Source of the DNA: CAJQLB01 sp041392065
GTDB taxonomy: Bacteria > Bacteroidota > Bacteroidia > Flavobacteriales > Flavobacteriaceae
DNA length: 64,000 nucleotides
Direction of reading: 5' to 3'
Assembly (NCBI GenBank): GCA_041392065.1
Contig: JAWKMU010000002.1
Coordinates: forward strand, 496,001 to 560,000
The stretch's first letter is position 1. Every line of letters begins with the position of its first letter. The translations under genes were made by a program, and so were the position numbers. This document shows positions 26,222-36,032 of the stretch, piece after piece. The notes beneath the pieces are model-generated. The model made no database searches. It saw only the letters and a list, made by a program, of their open reading frames with translations, and had not been told where the DNA came from.

Positions 26222-27562
26222 TTAAATATTAGTCATTTTTTTATTAATCCGTTTAACATATATAAAAAGGAGAATGCTATTTACAATAGCTACAATTGAA
26301 GTTGCTAATGCCAAACCATAAACTCCCAAAGTTTTAATCAAAATATAATTTAGTGCTATATTAAGAGATAAGCATATAATAGCAACATAAACCATAAACC
26401 TATTCTTGTTGATTGATTCTAAAAACCTAACTAAAATAATCGAAATAACATAAACAGGCACCTGAATAAGATACATTTGTTGTATTCTTGAAACAATTTT
26501 GGTATCATTCTCTGTAAAAGCATTGTGTTCAAAAATAATAGAAATTAATGTAGGTGAGAGTAAAATTAATATTAGGGCAACTACACTACAGCTTATAATT
26601 ATGAATTTTAATATTTTTTGTAGTTGTTGAAATGTCTCTTTCATGTTCTCTATTGCCTTTTTTGAAAAATAAGGGAGAAGCACATTACCAAGTGCTATGG
26701 TTACCATTCCAATTGAAAACATTGGTATTTTAATTCCATAATTTAGAGCTGCGATAGACCCTATCGCAAGTTTGGCAGCAAAATATTGGTCGACCATATC
26801 ATTTAACCCAGTAATAATATTTGCAGATAATTTAGCAGGAATCTGTTTAAACATCTCTATTGTATTACTTGATTTAAAATTAGGTTTTCTAATATGTATA
26901 AGCTTCCTTCTTAAGCAGATCAAAAACAAAAAAGCAAAGCTCAAAATTGCACCAACTAAAGTACCAAAAGCTAATACTATAATACCTAACTCATCCTTAA
27001 AAAAAATCACACAAATCATTATTGCAATAGGAGTAAAAACATAGCCTAAAGTAGATAGTTTAAACTCATTATCAATATTAAGGATACCACTTAGCAGAGA
27101 CGAGAGTCCCCAAAAAAGTATGCTTGGGAGTATATAATAAAATTGGGTTTTGACTAATTCATAAAACTTCGGTTCGTGCCCTGTAAACAAAAACTCCAGA
27201 TAAACATCTGTTGCCAGAATTGATAATAAACAGAACAAAATTGCTGATCCAAGCGTTACCATAAAGCTTGTGCTTTGAAATGCTCCAATATTTTTATTGG
27301 TCTTTAATTCTCTAACATAGTTTGGTATAAAAACACTTTTATAACCACCTAAAAAAACATTGTCTATAAATGAGGGAATTAAAATAGCAATATAAAAAGT
27401 ATCCAATAACTCAGATAAACCATAGTTATCTGCTATGACAATCTCTTTAGCAAAACCTAAACTCTTAACTATAAGTGTTGCAAAGCCAACAATAAAAACA
27501 TTGACTATAGTAGCATTTTTAAATGCTTGTTTAATCCAGTTATCTTTTGGTTTATTAATCAA
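26222..27562 (-). CDS. MurJ-like lipid-linked oligosaccharide flippase (Wzx candidate)
   Basis: The 446-residue protein has about 12-14 hydrophobic helices of the MOP superfamily. LGFAKEIVIADNYGLSELLDTFYIAILIP near the N terminus and DMVDQYFAAKLAIGSIAALNYG in the middle are the MurJ/MviN-like motifs. It should move the lipid-linked repeat unit across the inner membrane. It is the first gene of the minus-strand polysaccharide locus, so the main promoter should lie in the 432-base gap upstream. It may alternatively be a lipid II flippase, but its position beside the Wzy candidate favours Wzx. Confidence 0.88.
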   Translation of the reverse strand: MINKPKDNWIKQAFKNATIVNVFIVGFATLIVKSLGFAKEIVIADNYGLSELLDTFYIAILIPSFIDNVFLGGYKSVFIPNYVRELKTNKNIGAFQSTSFMVTLGSAILFCLLSILATDVYLEFLFTGHEPKFYELVKTQFYYILPSILFWGLSSLLSGILNIDNEFKLSTLGYVFTPIAIMICVIFFKDELGIIVLAFGTLVGAILSFAFLFLICLRRKLIHIRKPNFKSSNTIEMFKQIPAKLSANIITGLNDMVDQYFAAKLAIGSIAALNYGIKIPMFSIGMVTIALGNVLLPYFSKKAIENMKETFQQLQKILKFIIISCSVVALILILLSPTLISIIFEHNAFTENDTKIVSRIQQMYLIQVPVYVISIILVRFLESINKNRFMVYVAIICLSLNIALNYILIKTLGVYGLALATSIVAIVNSILLFIYVKRINKKMTNI

Positions 27563-27994
27563 ACTAAATTTATTGCATATTGGGTATTAACATAAATGTG
27601 AGCAATTTAGACTATTTTTATATAACCAATGCCAACTAAGATTAAGTTTAGACAAAATGATAATTTATTAGCTTAAAGGGTTAACATCAATTACTTTTTT
27701 CAGTTATTTAACCTTCAAACCTTAAATGTTAAAATTAGTTTTTTTGTAAACTAATTTTAATTTTCCATCGTATAAAAATTATAATGATTGTGTTTCTACA
27801 TAAATCAAAACTTTTTAATCGATAAAAAGTAAAAAATATCTTTTAAAAGTACATTATTGTAAGAATAAACGTATAAAAAATAAACATTTAATCGAAAACA
27901 CACAAAAAGAGAGCATTGATTTCAAATATTTTCTTTTTGTTTGAAAATGTATAAAAAGCCCCCAACTTTTTTGCACAGAACTTAACCTACAACT
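27563..27994. other. Divergent intergenic region between the polysaccharide locus and the lyase genes
   Basis: These 432 AT-rich bases hold no gene. They must contain the promoter of the minus-strand polysaccharide operon and that of the first plus-strand secreted protein. A perfect 13-base inverted repeat (27729-27760) is the only clear structure. I found no exact TAnnTTTG element on either strand; TAAGGTTTG (minus strand, about 27716-27724) comes close but has one extra spacer base. Confidence 0.6.
27729..27760. repeat. Perfect 13-bp inverted repeat with 6-base loop
   Basis: The arms TTAAAATTAGTTT (27729-27741) and AAACTAATTTTAA (27748-27760) are exact reverse complements. The arms are almost pure A/T and no coding frame covers them. 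The position between two divergent units suits an operator, or a terminator for read-through in either direction. Confidence 0.6.
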
Positions 27995-30900
27995 ATGAGT
28001 ACTATTGCATATTTTTCAATACTGCAAAAGAGAAAAATATTTTTTATTAAATATTTGTTTTTTTTTCTCTTTTTAATTTCAATATTTAGTCAAAAGGTAT
28101 TTAGTCAAACCTTAGCATTTCCTGAAGCTGAAGGCTTTGGTAAATATGCAACAGGTGGTAGAGGAGGTACTGTAATTAAAGTAACAAACTTAAATGCAAG
28201 TGGACCAGGAAGTCTAAAGACTGCACTTGAAGCTTCTGGTACTAGAACTGTTGTTTTTGAAGTAGGTGGCACAATCGACTTATCAGGAACTAATATTTAC
28301 ATCTCAAGTGGGAATTTAACAGTTGCTGGACAAACAGCTCCTGGAGATGGGATTTTGATAAAAGGAGGCATGATTCAAATTGAGGATTCAAATGTCATTT
28401 TTAGATATTTAAGAATTAGACCTGGAGCAAGCTCTCTTCCAGATTATGATGCACTAAGCATTACAGCTTGGAGTGGAAAAACAATAGGAAATATTATTAT
28501 TGATCATTGCTCTCTAAGTTGGGCAAAAGATGAAAATATGAATATTCGAACCTCAGGATCTGGAATAGTTAGAGATATCACTGTTCAAAATTCATTAATT
28601 GCTGAAGCTGGATATGCCTTTTTAAATGGAGGAGGTAGAACTTATAACTTAACAGTATATAACAATTTATTTGCACTTAATGATGATAGACACATAAGAA
28701 GTCAAGGGAGTGGTTATTTAGGGAATAATTTGTTTGATTTTGAAATGATAAACAATATTGTTTATGGAAATGGTCATAACTCCAACTTTTCTTATGGACA
28801 TAAAATGTCGGCTATCAATAATTATTGGAAATTATCATCAGAGGTAGCAAATAATTCTTATGACTTATACAAAACATTGCCTGAATTTGGTGGAGTTTTG
28901 TCAGATACAGATGCTTGTATATTTGGCAATACAGTGCCAAATGGACATAATGAGTATGAAACTGAATTAAACCCTTATATTACTTCAACTCCATTTGCAA
29001 CGTCTGGTATAACAGCAATATCAGCATCAGAATTGGTAAATAATACCTTACCACATGTTGGGGCAAGTTTTCCTATTAGAGATAGTGTAGATGAAAGATT
29101 AATTAATCATTTTAATAATGGTGATGGTTCATTAAATGAAGTAAATGTTTACCCTACAATTCAAGGAGGTTCAGCACCATTAGATACAGATAATGATGGT
29201 ATGCCAGATTTTTGGGAAGATGAAAATGGACTTGATAAAAATGATCCAAGCGATAGGAATATTGTACAAGCTGATGGCTATACAAATCTCGAATATTATT
29301 TAAACGGTCTATTTTTTTTTAACAATGATTCACCTAACGCCAACGCTGGACAAGATCAAACTATCTGTCAAGGAGACAGTGTAACGTTAACAGCTTCAGG
29401 AGGAGACACATATTTGTGGAGTACAGGAGAAACAACCCAATCTATAACAGTAACACCTAATGCAACAACAACATATACTGTTACTGCCTTTGTTGGTAGT
29501 GAATCCGATTCAGACGATGTAATCGTGACCGTAAACTCAATTCCTACTGCTAATGCAGGAGCAGATCAAACCATTTGCGAAGGAGAAACAGCTACTCTTA
29601 CTGCAAGTGGTGGCACAAGCTATTTATGGAGTACAGGAGCAACAACTTCAACAATAAATGTTTCTCCGAACACTACAACCACATATTCTGTAACAGTCAC
29701 TCAAAATGGTTGCTCAGATACAGATAATGTAACTGTAACGGTAAATCCAAACCCAATAGCTAATGCAGGAAACGATGTTACTATTTTATTGGGTGATAGT
29801 ACGACACTTTCGGCATCAGGAGGTGATACGTATTTGTGGAGTACAGGTGAAACCACACAGAATATCACAGTGTCACCAAGTGCTACAACCACATACACAG
29901 TAACAGCTTTTATAAATGGTTGTGAAGATTCTGATGATGTTGTTATTACTGTAGAAACAGAACAGGTAAATGCAAATGCAGGAGCAGATGTTGATATTTG
30001 TCAAGGAGAGAGTATAACTTTAACAGCCTCAGGAGGAGACACATATTTGTGGAGTACAGGAGAAACAACCCAATCTATAACAGTAACACCTAATACAACA
30101 ACAACATATACTGTTACTGCCTTTGTTGGTAGTGAATCCGATTCAGACGATGTAATCGTGACCGTAAACCCAATTCCTACAGCTAATGCAGGAGCAGATC
30201 AAACCATTTGCGAAGGAGAAACAGCTACTCTTACAGCGAGTGGAGGCACAAGCTATTTATGGAGTACAGGAGCAACAACTTCAACAATAAATGTTTCTCC
30301 GAACACTACAACCACATATTCTGTAACAGTCACTCAAAATGGTTGCTCAGATACAGATAATTTAACTGTAACGGTAAATCCAAACCCAATAGCTAATGCA
30401 GGAAACGATGTTACTATTTTATTGGGTGATAGTACGACACTTTCGGCATCAGGAGGTGATACGTATTTGTGGAGTACAGGTGAAACCACACAGAATATCA
30501 CAGTGTCACCAAGTGCTACAACCACATACACAGTAACAGCTTTTATAAACGGTTGTGAAGATACTGATGATGTTGTCGTAACTGTAGAAACAGAACAGGT
30601 AAATGCAAATGCAGGAGCAGATGTGGATATTTGTCAAGGAGACAGTGTAACGTTAACAGCTTCGGGAGGAGACACATATTTGTGGAGTACAGGAGAGACA
30701 ACTCAGAGCATTACTGTTAATCCGAATATAACAACTACTTACACAGTTATTGTTTCTAATAGTACCTCGAGCGATTCAGATGATGTTACAGTAGAGGTTA
30801 ATCCAATTCCTGTTGTAACAGTTAGCGATAATGCCACTATACTTGAAGGCACTTATATTACATTATCAGCCTCTGGTGCCAATAACTATGAATGGAGTAA

Positions 30901-31519
30901 TGGTGCAACTCAACCCAATATTGCTGTTAGCCCAAGTGTAACAACTACTTACATGGTAACAGGTTATATTAACAATTGCTATGATGTGAAAGATGTTACT
31001 GTTAGTGTAGTTGAACAAGTTGTTGTTGATGCTGGCGATGATACTTCTATATGCTTAGGTGAGGAAATAACTTTAACTGCAAGCGGGTCTGGAGCAGAAA
31101 ATTACCTATGGAATACTGGTGAGACCACTCAAAGTATTACGGTTAACCCAGATACTGATACAATCTATACAGTTGTAGCATCTAATTCTATGGATTCGAA
31201 AACCGATGACATAATGGTTAGCGTTAATGCCTGTGAGGAAGAAATAATTGAAGACGATAACGAATTTATATTTAAAGCTTATATAAATTATAGAACTTCA
31301 AAGGATATTTTAAATGTTAAACTTAAGGGTCTAGAGAATCAATGTGCATTATACTTATTTGATATTTCAGGGAAATTAATACACACTGATGAATTTAATG
31401 GCAATGAAGGGCAAGAAATTGTTAGAACCATCAATACATCTATGATTAGTAATGGTGTTTACATCATCAAAGTTACTGATAATGGCAATGTGCATTCTAA
31501 AAGCATAGTCATTAAATAA
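27995..31519 (+). CDS. Secreted PL1 pectate-lyase-like protein with nine Ig/PKD-like repeats and T9SS tail
   Basis: This 1174-residue protein has a long signal peptide (cleavage after KVFSQ). A right-handed beta-helix domain follows at about 40-390, with FPEAEGFGKYATGGRGG, GPGSLKTALE, LTVAGQTAPGDGI and IIDHCSLSW, typical of PL1 pectate-lyase-like proteins. DTDNDGMPDFWE near 400 is a calcium-binding thrombospondin-3-like motif. Nine repeats of about 70 residues come next (ANAGADQTICEGE, TASGGTSYLWSTG, TTTTYSVTV), resembling Ig/PKD-like adhesion domains. The last 80 residues, with LYLFDISGKLI and NGVYIIKV, are a T9SS type A sorting tail. Repeats 1-3 and 4-6 are near copies at DNA level. It should be exported and surface-bound or secreted, acting on an acidic polysaccharide. 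The exact substrate is unknown. Confidence 0.88.
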   Translation: MSTIAYFSILQKRKIFFIKYLFFFLFLISIFSQKVFSQTLAFPEAEGFGKYATGGRGGTVIKVTNLNASGPGSLKTALEASGTRTVVFEVGGTIDLSGTNIYISSGNLTVAGQTAPGDGILIKGGMIQIEDSNVIFRYLRIRPGASSLPDYDALSITAWSGKTIGNIIIDHCSLSWAKDENMNIRTSGSGIVRDITVQNSLIAEAGYAFLNGGGRTYNLTVYNNLFALNDDRHIRSQGSGYLGNNLFDFEMINNIVYGNGHNSNFSYGHKMSAINNYWKLSSEVANNSYDLYKTLPEFGGVLSDTDACIFGNTVPNGHNEYETELNPYITSTPFATSGITAISASELVNNTLPHVGASFPIRDSVDERLINHFNNGDGSLNEVNVYPTIQGGSAPLDTDNDGMPDFWEDENGLDKNDPSDRNIVQADGYTNLEYYLNGLFFFNNDSPNANAGQDQTICQGDSVTLTASGGDTYLWSTGETTQSITVTPNATTTYTVTAFVGSESDSDDVIVTVNSIPTANAGADQTICEGETATLTASGGTSYLWSTGATTSTINVSPNTTTTYSVTVTQNGCSDTDNVTVTVNPNPIANAGNDVTILLGDSTTLSASGGDTYLWSTGETTQNITVSPSATTTYTVTAFINGCEDSDDVVITVETEQVNANAGADVDICQGESITLTASGGDTYLWSTGETTQSITVTPNTTTTYTVTAFVGSESDSDDVIVTVNPIPTANAGADQTICEGETATLTASGGTSYLWSTGATTSTINVSPNTTTTYSVTVTQNGCSDTDNLTVTVNPNPIANAGNDVTILLGDSTTLSASGGDTYLWSTGETTQNITVSPSATTTYTVTAFINGCEDTDDVVVTVETEQVNANAGADVDICQGDSVTLTASGGDTYLWSTGETTQSITVNPNITTTYTVIVSNSTSSDSDDVTVEVNPIPVVTVSDNATILEGTYITLSASGANNYEWSNGATQPNIAVSPSVTTTYMVTGYINNCYDVKDVTVSVVEQVVVDAGDDTSICLGEEITLTASGSGAENYLWNTGETTQSITVNPDTDTIYTVVASNSMDSKTDDIMVSVNACEEEIIEDDNEFIFKAYINYRTSKDILNVKLKGLENQCALYLFDISGKLIHTDEFNGNEGQEIVRTINTSMISNGVYIIKVTDNGNVHSKSIVIK
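29398..30663 (+). repeat. Near-identical 633-bp tandem duplication inside the first lyase gene
   Basis: The sequence from 29398 recurs from 30031, a shift of 633 bases (211 codons, three Ig-like repeats), with only scattered substitutions. A third partial start appears near 30637, where about 30 bases match those at 29367. The frame is kept throughout, so the duplication lengthens the stalk by three domains. Confidence 0.9.
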
Positions 31520-31802
31520 TAATATAGTTTTAATTCCAATTTCCTACAATTTGTTAATTAGTATTGATAAGTATTTCCTGCTATAAGAACTTCTTTAATA
31601 GCAAAATATTACTTTGCACAAATTTTTATAAGTATCGCTAAAATGCTTTAATATTCTATAAACTGTTCTATTTTTTAAGATATTTCTTACATTAAAAATG
31701 TTTTTAGTCGAAAATATACAATAAATAGTGTATGAAGATGCTTAAAATGAGTAGCTTGTGCTTAAATTTAACCTAATTAGTATTGCCCCAAAACTACTTT
31801 CA

Positions 31803-34800
31803 ATGAAATACCTACTATTAATAAGAACAATAAATTTATTTTCTTACAAAAAATCATTTCACAATTTTAAGTTAGTTATTGCTTATCTCTTATTTGCTAT
31901 AACTCAAATTTTTGGACAAACTCCAGCATTTCCAGGTGCAGAAGGCTTTGGTAAATATACGTCTGGAGGTAGAGGAGGAGATGTTTATAAAGTTACTAAC
32001 TTAAACGATAGTGGTCCAGGAAGCTTCCGTGAGGCTTGTAATGCAACAGGAGCAAGAACTATTGTTTTTGATGTTAGTGGTAATATCAATTTAAATTCAG
32101 ATATTATTGTAACCAATGGAGACCTTACAATAGCTGGACAAACCGCTCCAGGTGATGGTATATGTATTGCGAAATCAAGTTTTGTTGTTCAGGCTTCAAA
32201 TGTTATGGTAAGATATCTAAGATTCCGTTTGGGTGATAATGGGTATAAGGATGCGAATGGCAATGTGGTTGGTAGCGATAGCGAAGATAAAGATGTAGTA
32301 AGGATTTTAGGAAAACCTGGTGGCACAAATAATGTTATTTTTGATCACTGCTCGATGAGTTGGTCTATAGACGAAATAGTCGAAATTTATGGAAGCACAA
32401 ATGCAGCTGATGGTGTAAGTGATGTGACTTTTCAATATTGTATTTTCTCTGAAGCTTTATATAGCAGTCATCATACCTCTGGAAATAACTCCGAAGGCTT
32501 TAAAATGAGCGAAAACACAGATAATGTTACTGTTTATAAAAACTTATTTTCAAGTAATTGGGAGCATAGCATTCGCTCTGAAGGTGGTTGTTCTTTTGAG
32601 ATGATTAACAATATTGTATATAATTTTAGATACACAACTGCCATTGGAACTGCAAATCATTTTGCTCTTATTAATAGTTTTTTCAAAAAGGGTGAACCGT
32701 TCATTTTTGCGGAATATATGGCTGATTATTATACAGCTCCTGGTTATCCTGCTGCACAAACAAAGGCCTATGCATCTGGAAACGTATCAGACTATAGCGG
32801 TTTAACAGAGCTTGACGGTGCATTTTTACCTTTTGAACAAACAATTCCACCTGTAGATTCAGGAATTAATCCAGATACACTTAATGATGCCATTGCAGAG
32901 ATACTTGAAAATTCTGGAGCAATTTTACCGATTAGAGATGCTGTAGATAATAGAATTATTAATGGATATAATACTACAACTTCAACAATAATAGATACTC
33001 AAGCTGAAGTTGGTGGCTTTCCAACATTAAATTCAACAAGTCCATTACAAGACACAGATAACGATGGTATGCCAGATTCTTGGGAAATTACAAATGGTTT
33101 AAATATTAATGATTCAGCCGATAGAAATTTCCTTAATGCTGAAGGTTATACCAATTTAGAATTATACTTAAACGGATTTACTCAGTCTTTTTCTGCTGGC
33201 TCAGATATTACCATTTGTGATGGTAATAGTGCAATATTGACTGCTTCAGGAGGTTCAAATTTTTCTTGGAATACAGGTGAAACAACAGCAAGTATTACAG
33301 TAACTCCAACAGTTACTACTACTTATACAGTTTCTGGTTTGGACCAAATGGGAAATCCTGCAACTGATGATGTTACAGTTTTTGTAAATCTTAATCCTAC
33401 AGCTGAAGCAGGTTCAAATGTAGCAATTTGTGTTGGTAATAGCACAACACTTACAGCTTCTGGAGGAGATACTTATGCTTGGAGTAATGGTGAAACTACA
33501 CAAAGTATTACTGTAAGTCCGACAGCAACAACCACATATACTGTAACCGTTACCCAAAATGGATGCTCAGATTCAGATAGTGTTTTGGTTATAGTAAACC
33601 AACTGCCAAATGCCAACGCAGGAGCAGACGTAACCATCAATCAAGGAGATAGCACAACATTAACAGCAACTGGAGGAGGAACTTATCTTTGGAGTACTGG
33701 CGAGACTACTGCAAACATTACAGTAAGCCCAACAGCAACAACCTCGTATTCTGTTATTGTGACAAGTGCAGTAGGTTGCCAAGCTTCAGACGAAGTTGTT
33801 GTAACGGTTAATTCAACCAATACAGTAACCGCAAATGCAGGAGAAGACCAAACCATTTGCGAAGGAGATAGTGCAACGCTAACAGCATCAGGTGGAACAA
33901 ATTATTTATGGAGCACTGGCGAAACCACTGCTACAATTGTAGTCACACCAAGTAACACAACTACATACACAGTTACAGTGACTGATGGAGCAGATTCTGA
34001 TACAGATAATGTTACAGTTTTTGTTAACCCAATACCAAACGCAGATGCTGGTGCTGATCAAGATATTTGCGAAGGAGAGAGTGCAACGCTTACTGCTTCA
34101 GGAGGAAATTCTTATTTATGGAACACTGGAGAGACTAGTGCAAGCATCTCTGTAAACCCAACTGCAACGACTACATATTCTGTTACTGTTTATCAAAATG
34201 GATGTGAAGCTACAGATGATGTTCAAGTAACTGTTAATCCTCTACCAACTGCAAACGCAGGAGCAGATCAAACTATTTGTGTTGGAGAAAGCGCAACGCT
34301 TACTGCTTCAGGAGGAGATACTTATTTATGGAGTACTGGCGAAACTACTCAAAGTATTACTCTAAGTCCAAATACAACAACAATTTATTCAGTAACAGCA
34401 TACCAAAATGGATGTGAAGCTACAGATGACGTAATGGTTACTGTTAACCCATTGCCAAATGCCAACGCAGGAGCAGACGTAACCATTAACCAAGGAGATA
34501 GCACAACATTAACTGCAACTGGAGGAGGAACTTATCTATGGAATACTGGAGAAACCACAGCAAGTATAACTGTAAGTCCAACAGCGACAACCACATATTC
34601 TGTTATAGTGACAAGTGCAGTAGGTTGTCAAGCTTCAGACGAAGTTATTGTAACGGTTAATTCAACTAATACAGTAACCGCAAATGCTGGAGAAGATCAA
34701 ACCATCTGTGAAGGTGATAGTGCGACACTTACAGCATCTGGTGGAACAGATTATTTATGGAGTACAGGTGAAACCACAGCAACTATAGTAGTAACACCTA

Positions 34801-35588
34801 ATGCAACAGCCACTTATTCGGTTATTGTAAGTGAAGGTAATAGTTCAGATACTGATGAAGTTACAGTTTTTGTTAACCCTTTACCAAACGTTACTGTTAG
34901 TGGTGATGAAACCATTTTGCAAGGCAACTACGTTACACTTTCAGCTTCAGGAGCCAATACTTATGAATGGAGTAATGGAGCAACTGCTCCTAATATAGCT
35001 GTAAATCCGAGTGTTACAACTGTTTATTCAGTAAAAGGTTATATCAATAACTGTTATGAAGAAAAAGAAATCACTGTTAGTGTGGTAGAGCAAGTGGTTG
35101 CTTCGGTAAGCGAAGATACGACTATTTGTGCTGGAGAAACAATTACTTTAACTGCAAGTGGAGGAGAAAATTATTTATGGAATACTGGAGAAACCACACA
35201 AAGTATTGATGTGAGCCCAACCGAAAATACAACATATCAAGTTACTGTTTCAAACAGTCTTGATGAAGATATTGCAGAAGTAACAGTTTCTGTTGAATCT
35301 TGTGAGGAAGAAGAGCAAATAGAAGAGCCTCAAACTTATGATATGCAAATTTATACTGATGCAAGGAATCAAAGCATACTAAATGTTAAAATACAAGGAC
35401 TTTTAAATCCTTCAGAGTTATATATTCATAACGTTGATGGCAGATTAGTGCATAGTCAGAGTTTTGGCAGTAATAATGGACAACAATTTGTTATAAAACT
35501 TAACACATCTATTTATAATCAAGGTGTGTACTTCATAACGCTTAAAGAACTAAGTGTTATGAGAACAAAGAGAATAGTCTTTCATTAA
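31803..35588 (+). CDS. Secreted PL1 pectate-lyase-like protein with ten Ig/PKD-like repeats and T9SS tail
   Basis: This paralogue of the preceding gene has about 1261 residues from ATG 31803 (MKYLLLIRT); a GTG at 31758 would add 15. The signal peptide ends near IFGQ. The PL1-like beta-helix has FPGAEGFGKYTSGGRGG, GPGSFREACNATGAR, LTIAGQTAPGDGI and FDHCSMSWSIDE. DTDNDGMPDSWE then leads into ten repeats of about 70 residues, and a T9SS type A sorting tail (LYIHNVDGRLV, NQGVYFITL) ends the protein. The last two repeats closely match the last two of the first protein, while the middle repeats differ. The 283-base gap upstream shows no gene. It probably acts with its neighbour on the same kind of glycan. 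Confidence 0.87.
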   Translation: MKYLLLIRTINLFSYKKSFHNFKLVIAYLLFAITQIFGQTPAFPGAEGFGKYTSGGRGGDVYKVTNLNDSGPGSFREACNATGARTIVFDVSGNINLNSDIIVTNGDLTIAGQTAPGDGICIAKSSFVVQASNVMVRYLRFRLGDNGYKDANGNVVGSDSEDKDVVRILGKPGGTNNVIFDHCSMSWSIDEIVEIYGSTNAADGVSDVTFQYCIFSEALYSSHHTSGNNSEGFKMSENTDNVTVYKNLFSSNWEHSIRSEGGCSFEMINNIVYNFRYTTAIGTANHFALINSFFKKGEPFIFAEYMADYYTAPGYPAAQTKAYASGNVSDYSGLTELDGAFLPFEQTIPPVDSGINPDTLNDAIAEILENSGAILPIRDAVDNRIINGYNTTTSTIIDTQAEVGGFPTLNSTSPLQDTDNDGMPDSWEITNGLNINDSADRNFLNAEGYTNLELYLNGFTQSFSAGSDITICDGNSAILTASGGSNFSWNTGETTASITVTPTVTTTYTVSGLDQMGNPATDDVTVFVNLNPTAEAGSNVAICVGNSTTLTASGGDTYAWSNGETTQSITVSPTATTTYTVTVTQNGCSDSDSVLVIVNQLPNANAGADVTINQGDSTTLTATGGGTYLWSTGETTANITVSPTATTSYSVIVTSAVGCQASDEVVVTVNSTNTVTANAGEDQTICEGDSATLTASGGTNYLWSTGETTATIVVTPSNTTTYTVTVTDGADSDTDNVTVFVNPIPNADAGADQDICEGESATLTASGGNSYLWNTGETSASISVNPTATTTYSVTVYQNGCEATDDVQVTVNPLPTANAGADQTICVGESATLTASGGDTYLWSTGETTQSITLSPNTTTIYSVTAYQNGCEATDDVMVTVNPLPNANAGADVTINQGDSTTLTATGGGTYLWNTGETTASITVSPTATTTYSVIVTSAVGCQASDEVIVTVNSTNTVTANAGEDQTICEGDSATLTASGGTDYLWSTGETTATIVVTPNATATYSVIVSEGNSSDTDEVTVFVNPLPNVTVSGDETILQGNYVTLSASGANTYEWSNGATAPNIAVNPSVTTVYSVKGYINNCYEEKEITVSVVEQVVASVSEDTTICAGETITLTASGGENYLWNTGETTQSIDVSPTENTTYQVTVSNSLDEDIAEVTVSVESCEEEEQIEEPQTYDMQIYTDARNQSILNVKIQGLLNPSELYIHNVDGRLVHSQSFGSNNGQQFVIKLNTSIYNQGVYFITLKELSVMRTKRIVFH
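33604..34890 (+). repeat. Internal duplication with 849-bp period in the second lyase gene
   Basis: The sequence from 33604 (a repeat pair starting NANAGADVTINQGDS) recurs from 34453, a shift of 849 bases or 283 codons, covering two Ig-like repeats (about 440 bases) in each copy. Two different repeats separate the copies. Divergence is greater than in the 633-bp duplication of the neighbouring gene, so this event looks older. Confidence 0.85.
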
Positions 35589-35616
35589 TAAGATTATTGG
35601 TTAGTTAGTTAAAATG

Positions 35617-35645
35617 AAAGCGCTCGGCAAAATGTCGAGCGTTTT
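35617..35645. terminator. Bidirectional rho-independent terminator
   Basis: The stem CGCTCG (35621-35626) pairs with CGAGCG (35636-35641), flanked by GAAAG on the left and TTTT on the right. It sits between the convergent second lyase gene and the small membrane protein gene and could serve both. Confidence 0.75.
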
Positions 35646-36017
35646 CTATTTAATTGAAACATTTTTTACTGTTGCAATCTTTTTGCAATTTTCAACAGTT
35701 AATGCAATTTCTTTGCCTTCAACAGTTTTTTCAATCACATAGAGTTTGCAGGTTTCCATTTTAGTATTGCTTTCAGAAAAGTTTACGTTGCCTTGCTTTA
35801 AAACCAATGCAATGGTTGTAGTGTCTATTGTTTTTAAAATCAACATATCTTCAACATTAGTATCGTATTGCAATTGTTTTAAGCCAATATTCTTTATAAC
35901 TCTTGCATTTGGACCATAATCGCAAGATGTACGCTTTCCGCTTAAAAAAAAGGCTAATAATATAAGTCCAATTGAAAAACCACCTAAGTAATATCCAAGA
36001 CGATGAATAAATTTCAT
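35646..36017 (-). CDS. Small membrane-anchored hypothetical protein (possibly DUF4258-like)
   Basis: This 123-residue protein has one N-terminal membrane helix (YYLGGFSIGLILLAFFLSG) followed by a soluble domain with three cysteines (CDYGPN, METCKLYVI, VENCKKI). The NARVIKNI and LKTIDTTT segments match small proteins that follow alanine dehydrogenase in other flavobacteria and are often labelled DUF4258; I give that label from memory and it needs a profile search. It lies 15 bases downstream of ald in the same direction and ends just before a bidirectional terminator. Function unknown. Confidence 0.65.
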   Translation of the reverse strand: MKFIHRLGYYLGGFSIGLILLAFFLSGKRTSCDYGPNARVIKNIGLKQLQYDTNVEDMLILKTIDTTTIALVLKQGNVNFSESNTKMETCKLYVIEKTVEGKEIALTVENCKKIATVKNVSIK

Positions 36018-36032
36018 TTGTAAAGTTTAATT

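Noticed and set aside
27563..27994. Short ATG frames in the divergent intergenic region
   Set aside because: They are under about 20 codons, have no signal or conserved features and look like chance in AT-rich DNA.
29701..29898. A 65-codon minus-strand frame, repeated at 30334-30531
   Set aside because: Both are antisense to the duplicated repeat block and exist twice only because the DNA was duplicated by 633 bases.
29340..31200. Regular DNA repeats that could suggest a CRISPR array or satellite
   Set aside because: The repeats are in frame, about 210 bases long and encode Ig/PKD-like domains inside one open gene. No short constant repeats with unique spacers are present.
35600..35645. Palindrome considered as an operator
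   Set aside because: It lies between convergent stops and is flanked by A and T runs, which fits a bidirectional terminator better.
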